A stretch of 64,000 nt of DNA from Marinibacterium profundimaris (GTDB lineage Bacteria; Pseudomonadota; Alphaproteobacteria; Rhodobacterales; Rhodobacteraceae), in contig NZ_AQQR01000005.1 of NCBI RefSeq assembly GCF_002210095.1, positions 62,001-126,000 of the forward strand, in the 5' to 3' direction. The notes below the pieces were generated by a model. That model was not told the DNA's origin. It saw only the letters and a list, made by a program, of their open reading frames with translations, and searched no databases. The translations under genes were made by a program, and so were the position numbers. This document shows, piece after piece, positions 34,626 through 44,400 of this stretch. Every line of letters starts with the position of its first letter. Within the stretch, counting starts at the first letter, position 1.

Positions 34626-34993
34626 CCGCGAACCGGGTTCTTCTGATCGACGATGACGAGATGGTGCGCGAGCTGCTGGCGCTGCGGCTGGACACCAAGG
34701 GCTACGAGACGGTGCAGGCGCCGGACGGCAAGGCCGGGCTGGCGCGGCTGCGCGAGGAGGCGTTCGACGTGGTCGTTCTCGACCTGCTGATGCCCGAGAT
34801 GGACGGGCTGGCCTTCCTCTCCGCCGTGCAGGGGCTGGAGGGGGCCGTTCCGCCGATCCTGGTGCTGTCGGCGGCCAGGGCCGAGCAGGTGAAGCTGTCC
34901 GACACCGACGGTCTCCACGTGGAAACCCTGCGCAAGCCGGCGAGCGCGGGCGTCATCCTCGCGGCCGTGGAGAAGATCCTGAAAGGGCCCTGA
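34622..34993 (+). CDS. Single-domain response regulator
   Basis: A 123-residue CheY-like receiver with no output domain. The acidic pocket is D10-D11-D12, the phosphoacceptor D54 (VVVLDLLMPEMDG) and the conserved lysine is in LRKPAS near the C-terminus. It overlaps the upstream CHASE2 gene (ATGA) and lies 3 bases before the PgsC-like gene. With the HPt protein at the end of the same operon and the receiver at 50838-51203 it could form a phosphorelay controlling polymer synthesis directly, for example by binding the PgsC-like or PgsB-like protein. Confidence 0.92.
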   Translation: MTANRVLLIDDDEMVRELLALRLDTKGYETVQAPDGKAGLARLREEAFDVVVLDLLMPEMDGLAFLSAVQGLEGAVPPILVLSAARAEQVKLSDTDGLHVETLRKPASAGVILAAVEKILKGP

Positions 34994-34996
34994 CAC

Positions 34997-37900
34997 TTGG
35001 CCAGCTGGTTTCCCCTTGCCATCTTCCCCGAAGGCGCGCTGGCCAGCTCCGTCATCACGACGGTTCTGGTCGGTGTCTGGGTCACCGTCTTCTTCAACCT
35101 GCGCTTCGGCTGGGTGCTGTCGGGGCTGGTGGTGCCGGGCTACCTGGCGCCGCTGATCCTGCTTGAGCCGGTCTCGGCCGCCGTGGTCGCGGTGGAGGCG
35201 GTGATCACCTATGCCATCGTGCGGCTGATCTCGGTCTACCTGGCCGATGCCATCGGCTGGACGACCTTCTTCGGGCGCGACCGGTTCTTCGCGCTGGTGG
35301 TCGTGTCGGTGGCGGTGCGGCTGGTGATGGACGGGCTGGTTCTGCCGCCCATCGCCGCGTGGCTGAACACGCAATACGATATCGGCTTCGACTGGACCCG
35401 GCAGCTGGAAAGCTTCGGCCTGATCATCATCGCGCTTTATGCCAACCAGTTCTGGAAGACCGGGCTGGTGCGCGGGCTGTTCACCAGCGGCGTGACGATC
35501 CTGCTGACGGTGCTGATCGTGCGCTACGGGCTGATGGAGGTGACGAATTTCCGCATCAGCGACATCGGCTATCTCTACGAGCTGCTCGCCGCTTCGCTGC
35601 TGGCCAGTTCCAAGGCCTATGTCATCCTGATCCTGACCGCCTTCATCGCTTCGCGCATAAACCTGCGGGCCGGGCTGGATTTCAACGGCCTGCTGATCCC
35701 GGCTCTGGTGGCGCTGCAATGGTACGAACCGATGAAGATCGTCACCTCGATCGGGGAGGCGCTGATCATCCTGGCGCTGGCCTCGGCGCTGCTGCGGACG
35801 CCCTATTTCGCGGACAAGACGATCGAGGGCGGGCGCAAGCTGTTGCTGTTCTTCAATATCAGCTTCGCCTGGAAGATGCTGGTGGGCTACGCTGTGCTCT
35901 GGTCGGGATACGAGATCAAGACCGCGGACCTCTACGGGTTCGGCTACCTGCTGTCGACGCTGGTGGCGCTGAAGCTGCACGACAAGGGCGGCACGGCGCG
36001 GATGCTGACCGCGCTGACCGTCGTTTCGGCCCAGGGCGCGGTGGCGGGCACGGTGGCGGGCTTTGCCCTGTCCGAAGGCGCGCGCGCGCTCGGCCCGATG
36101 GTCGAGCAACCCGAAGAGCTGCGGCCCGAGCCCGACGAGGTCGAGAGCGACATGATCGCAATGGCGGTGCAGCGCTCGGCCGCCGCGGCACGGACCGAGG
36201 CGCCCGAACTGCCGGATCCCGAGGTGCTGCTGGAGTTCGGCGAGGGGCTGTCGATGCTGGTGGCCGGGATCGCGCCCGATGCCTCGAACCTCGATGCGCT
36301 GGCCGAGGCCCGGCGCAGGATCGCGCGCGCCGGCTTTGCCGTGCGGGTGACGCCCGAAACGCGGCTGGTGATCGAGCCGGTCCTGCCGCAGACCGGGCGG
36401 ACTGTGATCCTGATCGACCCGGCCTCGGCGACCGACCTGACCGTCTCGCTGCCCGACGCACAGCGCGAACGGGGCCTGACCTCGGCCGCGGCGGCGCTGT
36501 TCGAGCTGACCGGCGCGCGGGCGCTGATCGTGCAGGGCCGGGCGGACACGGCGCAGTCGACCGGGCCGCAAAGCCTGTTTCACGCGGCCCACGCGGCGCT
36601 TGGCGGGTCGATTGTACAGCTGACCTCGACGGGTCCGGGCCGGCCGGTGCTGGAGGTGGCGGGGCGCTACCCGCAGGCCTTCGATCTCGTGGATCTCGAA
36701 CGCCACGTCGGCCCCGTGTCGCTGGTCGGCGGCGCCCATGCCCGGCGCAGCCCGCAGCGCGCCGTGGCCGCGACGGGCTTTGCCCTGCTCGACCTGGCGC
36801 CCGACGCGCTGCATGCGCTGACCGGGGCCATCCATAGCGACGATATCTACGCCGTGCCCGATGTCGGCGGCTTCGCCGGCCACATGCGCCGCCAGGCGGC
36901 CCGGAACGCCGAGGCCGCCACCGTGGCGCCGCCGGGCCTCGCGGATCTCGTCTATGCCGAGACCGAGATCCTGGTTCCGCTGTTCGAAGAGGTCCTGCCC
37001 GACCTCCGCGACGGCACCGGGATCGACGAGGCGACGATCCGGACGCTCGTGTCGCTGGACGTGGCGGCGGGGTCCATCGGTTATTCCCTGCGCTTGCTGC
37101 GTGATGCCGAGGGGCGCGCCAGTCATGTCATCCTGGGCAGCGACAGCGTCTCCTGGGGCAGCTACGCCTTTCGCATCGGTCCCGCCAAGCCGGTGTTCGT
37201 GCATGTGCCCTCGGGGCTGCGCGACCAGCGCACGCTGAACTTCGGCCTTTCGGTCTTCAACCGGCTCGGGGCGCAGGCGATCCTGATCGCCGGGCGGATC
37301 GACCGTGACGGGCTGCCGGCGGCCGATCTGAACGTGCTCAACCCCGATCATCCGCCCGGGCTTTTCGACCTGGTGGCAAAGCTGCTGATCCAGTCCGACC
37401 GGGGCGAGAGCGTGTCGTTGGTGCTGCGCAACATCGACACGGACACGGTGGACGAGCTGCCGGATATCGACCTGATCCTGTCGCCGGACAATGTCCTGGG
37501 GGGCGAGCCTTCGGGACCCGTCATCACCGGGGTGATGGCCGATTTCGACGTCTTCGGGCTGAATTACGTGCTGCACGAGGGAACCGAGGCCTTCGCCGGG
37601 TTCGAGCCTGGGGCGCTGCCGCAGGCCGGGGTCCTGAGCGCGCGGCCGGATGCCTGGCTGATGTCGCTGTGGCTGTCGCCCGGGCTGCTGGATCACTATG
37701 CCGACCGGCTGGGCCCCAGCGCCGAGCTGACGCTTTTCCGCATGCTGGGCCTCCCGAACCGGCGCGGCCGTCTGGGGGCACTCGCCGGGGGCTGCGTCCT
37801 GCCCGGGCCGCTGCCGGAGGCGCTGGGCGACCGGCTGCGGATCTATCACGAAACCCGCAGCCCGATGGCCCTGCAGGCGCTGGCCGGGCAGGGCGTCACC

Positions 37901-38110
37901 CTGCACCGGTTCGAGGATGCCCCGACCCGGCAGAGCTTCGTGATCCTGCGCGCGCCCGAAAGCGGCTGCCTCGTGGCGATCGCCAACCTGGCGCCGGCCG
38001 ACCCGGCCTCCGCGCGCGAGATCTCCGGCGACGCGCTGACCGCTTCCGCCCTGTCGGCCTTCGCGGAATCGCGCGCCGCGATCCTCACCGTCTCGGAGGT
38101 CGCGCCATGA
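34997..38110 (+). CDS. Tandem PgsC/CapC membrane protein with large C-terminal domain
   Basis: A 1037-residue protein, about seven times the 149-residue Bacillus PgsC. Residues about 10-185 form one PgsC/CapC unit (LSGLVVPGYLAPLIL, then ITYAIVRLIS, GRDRFFALVVVSVAVRL, LIIIALYANQFWKTGLVRG). Residues about 195-370 form a second, more divergent one (DFNGLLIPALVALQWYEP, EGGRKLLLFFNISFAWKM). From about 370 to the end is a soluble region with at least two repeats resembling the hydrolase-like protein encoded at 40587. The PgsC family partners the PgsB ligase in poly-gamma-glutamate synthesis and export. Translation starts at TTG, 3 bases after the response regulator. The polymer is inferred to be a poly-amino acid; it may not be glutamate. 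Confidence 0.75.
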   Translation: MASWFPLAIFPEGALASSVITTVLVGVWVTVFFNLRFGWVLSGLVVPGYLAPLILLEPVSAAVVAVEAVITYAIVRLISVYLADAIGWTTFFGRDRFFALVVVSVAVRLVMDGLVLPPIAAWLNTQYDIGFDWTRQLESFGLIIIALYANQFWKTGLVRGLFTSGVTILLTVLIVRYGLMEVTNFRISDIGYLYELLAASLLASSKAYVILILTAFIASRINLRAGLDFNGLLIPALVALQWYEPMKIVTSIGEALIILALASALLRTPYFADKTIEGGRKLLLFFNISFAWKMLVGYAVLWSGYEIKTADLYGFGYLLSTLVALKLHDKGGTARMLTALTVVSAQGAVAGTVAGFALSEGARALGPMVEQPEELRPEPDEVESDMIAMAVQRSAAAARTEAPELPDPEVLLEFGEGLSMLVAGIAPDASNLDALAEARRRIARAGFAVRVTPETRLVIEPVLPQTGRTVILIDPASATDLTVSLPDAQRERGLTSAAAALFELTGARALIVQGRADTAQSTGPQSLFHAAHAALGGSIVQLTSTGPGRPVLEVAGRYPQAFDLVDLERHVGPVSLVGGAHARRSPQRAVAATGFALLDLAPDALHALTGAIHSDDIYAVPDVGGFAGHMRRQAARNAEAATVAPPGLADLVYAETEILVPLFEEVLPDLRDGTGIDEATIRTLVSLDVAAGSIGYSLRLLRDAEGRASHVILGSDSVSWGSYAFRIGPAKPVFVHVPSGLRDQRTLNFGLSVFNRLGAQAILIAGRIDRDGLPAADLNVLNPDHPPGLFDLVAKLLIQSDRGESVSLVLRNIDTDTVDELPDIDLILSPDNVLGGEPSGPVITGVMADFDVFGLNYVLHEGTEAFAGFEPGALPQAGVLSARPDAWLMSLWLSPGLLDHYADRLGPSAELTLFRMLGLPNRRGRLGALAGGCVLPGPLPEALGDRLRIYHETRSPMALQALAGQGVTLHRFEDAPTRQSFVILRAPESGCLVAIANLAPADPASAREISGDALTASALSAFAESRAAILTVSEVAP

Positions 38111-40590
38111 GAGCCGGGCGGGCAATGAAACTTCTGGGCGTTGTCGTCATCCTGGGCGCGGCGGCCTATGCCCTGTCGGTCCTGCGGCCGGACCTTGCCG
38201 CGCGGATCCTGTCCCGGTCGGCCGAGGTCACGACCGATCCGCCGGGCCTGACCGACGCCAGTACCCGCGACGAAACCGAGCGCGGCACGATCTCCTACCT
38301 GCTCGACACCCGGCGCTGGACGACCTTCTCCCTGCCGGGGCGGCTGCAGGCGCTGCGCATCCTCGCGCATCCAGACGTCGCCCCCGACCACGAGCCCGTG
38401 CCGGGCGAGGCATACCGCTACGGTATCGAGATCGAGGTGCTGGACGGCGCGGGCCAGGTGCTGCGCCGCATCGACCGTCACTTCCGGACCGAGCTGGTGG
38501 TCTACCGCGACGTCGCCGACGGTGCCGAGGTGGTCGCGCGCCGCTACAGCGACGATCCGGCGTTGCCGTTGGCGGTCGACCGGCTGATCCTGGGGCTGGA
38601 GGACCTGCCCGAGGCGCGGGCCGTGCGCCTGCGCTCGGCCCATGCCGACGCGCCGCTGACCGGTGTGAACGTCCGCCTCTACCGGCCCCGGCCCTATAAC
38701 GAGGGCAACGTCAACGCGCTCTGGGAACGCCTGGCGCCCACAGAGCGCCGCGCGCTGGCGGTCGGCTACGTCTATCCGCCTGAGTACCTCACCGCCGAGG
38801 AACGGCTGGCGATCCTGTCGCACCGCTGGCTGCCCTTCGGTCCGGTGGGGATCGAGCCACGCGACTATGTCAGCCGGCGGCTCGAGATCTACGACCCGCC
38901 CGGCGCCCGTGTCGTGCCGGCCGAAACCACCCTGCGGGGCGGCATCTATCTCGATCCGCAGCGCAGGGCCGGGGTGCTCTTGCCGGAGGATTTCGAAGTG
39001 CTGCAGATCACCGCCACGCGGCCCGCCGCGCTGCTGGACGACGAAGGGCTGAGCGGCTCGCCGATCACCTTCCACGCCGCGGTCGAACGCCCCTTCGACA
39101 CCGAGCCGCGCAGGTTTTCCTTCGCGACCAATGAAAAGGGCACCGCCGCCCTTGGCGGGCTTCCGGGCGGGCGGCTGATCCTGTCGGCGGATGAACCGGC
39201 CTGGATCCGCATCGCCTCGCTCGACGCCGGTGGCGAAACCCGCGTCCTGACCGAGGAGCTTCCGCGCATCCGCTACCAGATCGCCGAGCCCGGCGCGCCG
39301 CTGGTTGTGCAGACCGCCTTCGGGTTGCCGGAGCCGGTTCCGGTGCGGCTCGACCTGCGGGTCTTCGGGGGTGGGACACGGCGCGTGACGCTGACCATGC
39401 GCGATGCCGCCGGAGAGCCGGTGGCCGAACGCATCGTGCCGCTGGCGGGGCTCCTGTCGGAGTACGACCGGCTGACCGACACGCCGCAACAGCCGCTGTC
39501 GGACGCCGAGACGCTCTACCTCGCGCTGTCGCCCGAGGTCGCCGAGCTGGAGATCGCCGCCGACGCCCACATCGTCGCCGCCGTCTACATGCGGCCGGTG
39601 GGCGTGCCCCGGCGCATCGACGTGCCCGAGGATTACTTTGCCCGCTCCGCCACCCGGGGCGGCAACCAGAGCTGGTTCGGCGTCCGGGCCGAGGCGCGGC
39701 CGGGACAGGGCCACGTGATGGTCGAACGCCCGGTGCGGGCCGGGGACACGCGCGAGACGACCGATCCCGACACGCTCGACTGGGAGGATTTCACCCCGCT
39801 CGGCGACTGGATAGCGCGCCGCGCACTGATCCCGCGGCCGTCCGATGGCCTGGGCCTTGCGGGGCGGGCGGTCTTCTATCAGCCGGTCGCGCCCGGCGAG
39901 GCGGTGCCGGCGGCCACGCGCGCCGATTTCGAGGGGCCGCCGGTCCTGATCGTGCCGCCCCGGGCGGAACCGGCCGCCTACCGTGTGCTGGCCGACGGGC
40001 AGGAGATCTGGCGCGCCGAGCTGCCCGGCAATGCCTGGGCCAACCTGCCTCTCCTGCCCGAGGGCACGGAGCGGATCGTGGTGGAGGGGCCGGGCAGGGA
40101 CGAGGTGCTGCTGTCGGGGCTGGCGCTGAACCGGGCGGGCTATATCGAGCGGCGGCTCCTGCGTTTTCCGCCGGGCCGCTCCGGCTTCACCGTCGAGAAA
40201 CGCAGCGCCGCGCGCGAGGTTCTGGCGATCCGCGTCTTTCCGGCCACCGCGGCCGAGACGCCTCATGCCGCCCGGGCCGAGATGGCGGTCACGCTGGACT
40301 TCGACCGCGTGCTGAACACGCCGATCACGTCCTGGACGGACCAAGGCCGCAGCTTCAACATCCGGCTCGACGGATCCTCGCAGGGCGCGATCCTCGAACA
40401 GACGGGGCTGCGGCTGGGCGCGGAGCAACGCATGTTCGTGGTGCTGGGGGAGGACATGCCGCCCGGGCGTTACGACATGACCGTCGATCTGGATCATGAC
40501 GCGGAACTGCTCGTGCTGATCTCGCGCGCACTGCCGCGCACGGACGGTCAGATCGTCTTCAGATACGACAGTGGAAAGGTGGGGCAATGA
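38107..40590 (+). CDS. Membrane-anchored periplasmic protein of the pgs-like operon
   Basis: An 827-residue protein I cannot assign to a family. One N-terminal hydrophobic segment (about residues 8-25, LLGVVVILGAAAYALSVL) anchors it, and the rest is beta-rich and presumably periplasmic, with segments such as LEIYDPPGARVVPAETTLRGG and RLILSADEPAWIRIASL that look like jelly-roll or carbohydrate-binding sandwich strands. No catalytic motif is visible. Sitting between the PgsC-like protein and a hydrolase-like protein, and before an outer-membrane barrel, it could be the periplasmic bridge of a trans-envelope exporter, as adaptor subunits do in cellulose and PNAG systems. Both ends overlap neighbours by 4 bases. 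Confidence 0.7.
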   Translation: MRAGRAMKLLGVVVILGAAAYALSVLRPDLAARILSRSAEVTTDPPGLTDASTRDETERGTISYLLDTRRWTTFSLPGRLQALRILAHPDVAPDHEPVPGEAYRYGIEIEVLDGAGQVLRRIDRHFRTELVVYRDVADGAEVVARRYSDDPALPLAVDRLILGLEDLPEARAVRLRSAHADAPLTGVNVRLYRPRPYNEGNVNALWERLAPTERRALAVGYVYPPEYLTAEERLAILSHRWLPFGPVGIEPRDYVSRRLEIYDPPGARVVPAETTLRGGIYLDPQRRAGVLLPEDFEVLQITATRPAALLDDEGLSGSPITFHAAVERPFDTEPRRFSFATNEKGTAALGGLPGGRLILSADEPAWIRIASLDAGGETRVLTEELPRIRYQIAEPGAPLVVQTAFGLPEPVPVRLDLRVFGGGTRRVTLTMRDAAGEPVAERIVPLAGLLSEYDRLTDTPQQPLSDAETLYLALSPEVAELEIAADAHIVAAVYMRPVGVPRRIDVPEDYFARSATRGGNQSWFGVRAEARPGQGHVMVERPVRAGDTRETTDPDTLDWEDFTPLGDWIARRALIPRPSDGLGLAGRAVFYQPVAPGEAVPAATRADFEGPPVLIVPPRAEPAAYRVLADGQEIWRAELPGNAWANLPLLPEGTERIVVEGPGRDEVLLSGLALNRAGYIERRLLRFPPGRSGFTVEKRSAAREVLAIRVFPATAAETPHAARAEMAVTLDFDRVLNTPITSWTDQGRSFNIRLDGSSQGAILEQTGLRLGAEQRMFVVLGEDMPPGRYDMTVDLDHDAELLVLISRALPRTDGQIVFRYDSGKVGQ

Positions 40591-41498
40591 CGCGACTTGC
40601 CCTTCTGATCGCGCTCGCGACGCTGGTGACAGGCCCGGCGCAGGCGCAGGATCAGCCCGACCCGCGGGTGGAGGCCGCCGACATGATCAGCATCGACGAG
40701 CTGCGGCGCGCCACGCGCCAGCGCGACAGATTCGTCCAGCCCGGCCCGGCAGAGCTGACCGCCGCCGGGCAGGTGCTCTCGGATCTCGTGGCCGGGCGCG
40801 CGCCGGAGGCGGAGATGTTGCGGCAGGCGGGGCTGGAGCCGCATTCCGGCGAAGGCTTCGCGGCGCTGGCGGATGTGGCCGGGGCACCGGCGGGGCGCGG
40901 TTTGTACGTGATACGGCCCGATGGTGCGCCGCTGATGATTTCCGCTCCGCACCAGTTCAGGGATCTCGGGACCGGCCGCATCGCCGCGCTTCTGGCTGGC
41001 GAGCAGGAGGCGCGCGCCGTCGCCTTCAACACCGCCCCGCGCGACCTGACGGTGGAGCCGGATGGCGGGCTCTCCGATCTGGGCAAGCTGGAGGACACCC
41101 ATTTCAACCTCTTCCATCTGGCCGTGCGCGCGGCCTATCCCGACACGCGGATCGTCCAGCTGCACGGCTTCGCGCGGGGCAAGCGGCAGACGGCGGCGGC
41201 GCGCGGTCAGGACGTGATCGTCAGCAATGCCACCCGCCGCCCGGACCCCGGCACGCGCGCGGTCCGGTCCTGTCTTGTCCGTGCCGGGTTCCGCGCCGGT
41301 CTCTACCCCGAAACGGTGACCGAGCTGGGCGGCACCCGCAACGTGACCTGGGCGCGGCTGCGCGACGCGGGGGCGCCGGCCGGCACCTTCCTGCATGTCG
41401 AGATCTCGCTGGAGCTGCGCGAGCTGCTGGCGGATGACGCGGATCTTCGGTGGGTGTTCGGCGCCTGCCTCGGCGCGGGGACCGGAGAGGCGGGATGA
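40587..41498 (+). CDS. Periplasmic Zn-hydrolase-like protein (poly-gamma-glutamate hydrolase type)
   Basis: A 303-residue protein with a signal peptide (residues 1-20, ending GPAQA). Three short motifs fit a metallopeptidase or amidohydrolase of the poly-gamma-glutamate hydrolase / N-formylglutamate amidohydrolase type: APHQFRDLGTG (H122 and D126), IVQLHGFARG (H193) and FLHVEIS (H270, E272). LEDTHFNLFH (H172, H177) may also contribute. It may trim or release the polymer in the periplasm, as PgsS/CapD-type enzymes do in Gram-positives. Related but histidine-poor repeats occur in the C-terminal part of the PgsC-like protein. It overlaps both neighbours by 4 bases. The assignment is from motif spacing only. 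Confidence 0.55.
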   Translation: MTRLALLIALATLVTGPAQAQDQPDPRVEAADMISIDELRRATRQRDRFVQPGPAELTAAGQVLSDLVAGRAPEAEMLRQAGLEPHSGEGFAALADVAGAPAGRGLYVIRPDGAPLMISAPHQFRDLGTGRIAALLAGEQEARAVAFNTAPRDLTVEPDGGLSDLGKLEDTHFNLFHLAVRAAYPDTRIVQLHGFARGKRQTAAARGQDVIVSNATRRPDPGTRAVRSCLVRAGFRAGLYPETVTELGGTRNVTWARLRDAGAPAGTFLHVEISLELRELLADDADLRWVFGACLGAGTGEAG

Positions 41499-44400
41499 AG
41501 AGGCGCATGGCACGGGCGGACAGGATGATCCGGGCGATGATCGTCGCGGCGGCCGGGATGGTCGCGGCGCCGGCGCCGGCGGGTATCGACGATCTGCGCG
41601 TGCTGCTGGCGTCGAACGGTCCGGTCCTGCGCGACTGGGATCCGGCCGGCGTGCGCGCGCCCCGGCTTGCGCCGGGCGAGGCGGTTCTGCTGCACCTGGC
41701 CGGGGGGCGCGACCTGCGGGTCTCGGCACGCGATGCGGCGGGCGCGCTTGTGCCCCTTCGGTTCGGCCTGGGCAATGGCGGCGGGCTGCGGCGGGTCGTC
41801 GAGCCGCGCATGGAGCAGGGCGCCTATGTCCTGCCGGCCGCGCCCGACCCCCGGATCGTGGAACTGCGCCGCCCCGCCGGCCCCGGCGCCGCGATCCCGC
41901 TGGCCATCGCGACCGGCGCCTTCGTGATGGACGACGCGGGCTACGGCTATGCGCGCGAGGTCCCGCTGGACGCGCCGCGCCACCGCCTGCTCTGGCAGGA
42001 GCCGCGCCACCAGGATATCCGGCTGCCGGGCGATGCGCCCCGCCAGTTCGGGCCGCGCCTGTCCGCCCGCGCGGACCAGCGTGACTATGTTCTGGCCGAG
42101 CCCGGCGCCAGCCTGGCCTTTGCCGTCGAGGGGCCGCAACGCCTGCGGCTGGAAACCCGCCTGTTGCGCGAAGAGACCGACGCGCTCTACCGGCCCTACC
42201 GGATCGACTGGACGCTGGACGGGCAGGCCCGGCGCGCCATGACCTTCGAGGCCGCCTGGGACCTGCGCCGGGCCTACCGCTGGGCCGACGGATCCACCGC
42301 GGCGGTCACCGGGGCACAGACCGGATACCTCGACGTGCCGCCGGGCCGCCACGTGGTCTCGCTTGTCCCGTCGCGGCAGATGCTGCTGCGGGCGGATGCC
42401 TTCGGCGGCACGCTGTCGGCCCCGCGCGCCAATGCCGCGCCCGGGCTGGACGCGGCTCTGGACGCTGCCGCCCGGATCGGCCAGGCCGCGCCAGCCGACA
42501 TCCTGATGGGGGTGATGCAGGGCGCGCCGCAAAGCCGTGTCGCGACGCGGGCGCTGACCCCTGGCGTGCTGGAACCCCAGCTGAGGGCGCTGGCCCGGTC
42601 CAACAGCTATTCCGGTGGCGGATTGCTTGCCGCCGACACGCTACGCGCCCGTGCGCTGGAGCTGCCGCAGGTTACGGCCGTGTCCGCAGCGGCCGAGCGG
42701 TTCTCGGGCGCCTACGGGTTCTACCGCATGCTGGAGCCGCTGAACGGCACATCGGGCGGGGCGGCGCTTTGGGATATGCCGCCGCAGCTGGACGAGCCCG
42801 GGCAAAGCCCGCGCACCGGCCCGGGCGAGGGTGTACCCGACGGCGTTCTGCTGACCGGGATCCTCTCCGGGCGCTTTCATGAGCTGCGCCCAGGCCAGGG
42901 CCTGAGCTACGTGGTGCCCGAGCGCAGCGCCTCGGCCCGCCTGCGGCTGATCGTGGCGCGCGACGACCTGGCCGGCCCGGTCCGCCTGCGGCTGGCGGCG
43001 GACGCCCATCCGCCGATCGTGCTGGAGTTCGACCCGGACGGTGCCGGCCTCTTCGGCCTGCTGGTCGCCTCGCCGGCCGAACAGGGCCTGCGTCGCGCGG
43101 CGGAGCGGCGGGGGCTCTCGCCGGAGGCGCTGGCCGCGCGGGTCCTCGCGGCGCAGGGTATGCCGGAGGCGCGGCGCGCCCGGCTCGTGGCGCTGGACCT
43201 GGCGCTGGATCACCCGGTGTCGCGCCTGCGCCTGAGTGCCGAGAGCGCCACGGGCCGGCCGCTGCGCGTGGCCCTGGCGGCGCGCGCCTCGCGGCAATCG
43301 CAGCTTGACGCGCCGGCCTTCCTGGCGCTGCGCAACAGGCTGGGCGCGCCCGGCGCGCGGCATCTCTTCTTTCACGGGCTGCGCGCGGCGCTGGACTGTG
43401 CGCCCTGGCTGAATGCGCCGGCGGCCTGCCGGATCGCCCCCGTAGGCGGCGATCTTGCGGCGCAGGCCGAGCTGTATAACGAGCTCGTGCCGATCCTGCG
43501 GCTTTTGCGCAGCCGGGAAGAGCTGGTCTTCGGCCCGGTGCGGGGCACGCCGGGCCCGGCGGTGGCGCAGGGGGATGGCGCAGGGACCGCGCCGCTTCTG
43601 GCCGGTGGGCGCGAGGCCTTGCAGGCCGGCAATCCCCTTGGCGCGTTGGAGCGGTTCACCCGCGCGCGGGCCGTGGCGCGCGGGGGGGACGGGGCGGCGG
43701 CCCTGCTGGGGCAGGTGGCGGCGCTGGATGCACTGGGCGAGCCTTTCCTGCCGGAGCGGATGCTGCGCCAGGCCGGGATGGCCTGTACCGCGACCGGGGC
43801 GGCGGCGCGCGTGGCGCTGGACGCGCGCTATGCGCAGCGCGCCGATATCGACCGTCAGTTGGGGGTCGAGGCGCGGGGCCTGATTTGCGCGGGCGAAGAC
43901 CGGCGCGACCTGGACCGGCTCGCCGCGCTGCTGGCCGCGGCCGGGCGCGACGGCGATGCCCTGCGCATGGCCGCCCTGGCCGCGCGCCCGCCTGCCGCGC
44001 CGCTCGGGGCCGCGGCGGCACGCGAAGGCTGGCCGGGTGCGCCCGATCTCGCCGCCCTGGCGCCGGGGCATCCGGTCGGCGCGGCCGGGCTCGTGCAGCG
44101 CAGCGCCGGGGCGATCCCGGTCCGGGTGCCGGCCCGTGACCTGGTGACGACGCTCTACCGTGCGACCCCGGGCACCCCGGTGGTCCTCGCGGCGCCGGGC
44201 CAGGGGGTCGTACAGCTCACGATCCGCCCCATCCACGGCGCCGACGCGTCCGGGCGGATCTCGGGCGCGGTCACGTTCGAGACCGGTGGCGGGACGGAGT
44301 TCCGGATGGTCGCGGACAACCCTGTCTCCCCGGGGCTCGTGGACCTGACGGGCGCCGGCGCCCTGGGCGCCGGGACCGACTGGAGCCGGACGGTTGCGGC

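Noticed and set aside
34271-38125. A leftward open frame of 1284 codons opposite the PgsC-like gene
   Set aside because: Its composition is low-complexity (Gln, Arg, His, Gly), with no signal or span, while the opposite strand gives clear membrane units.
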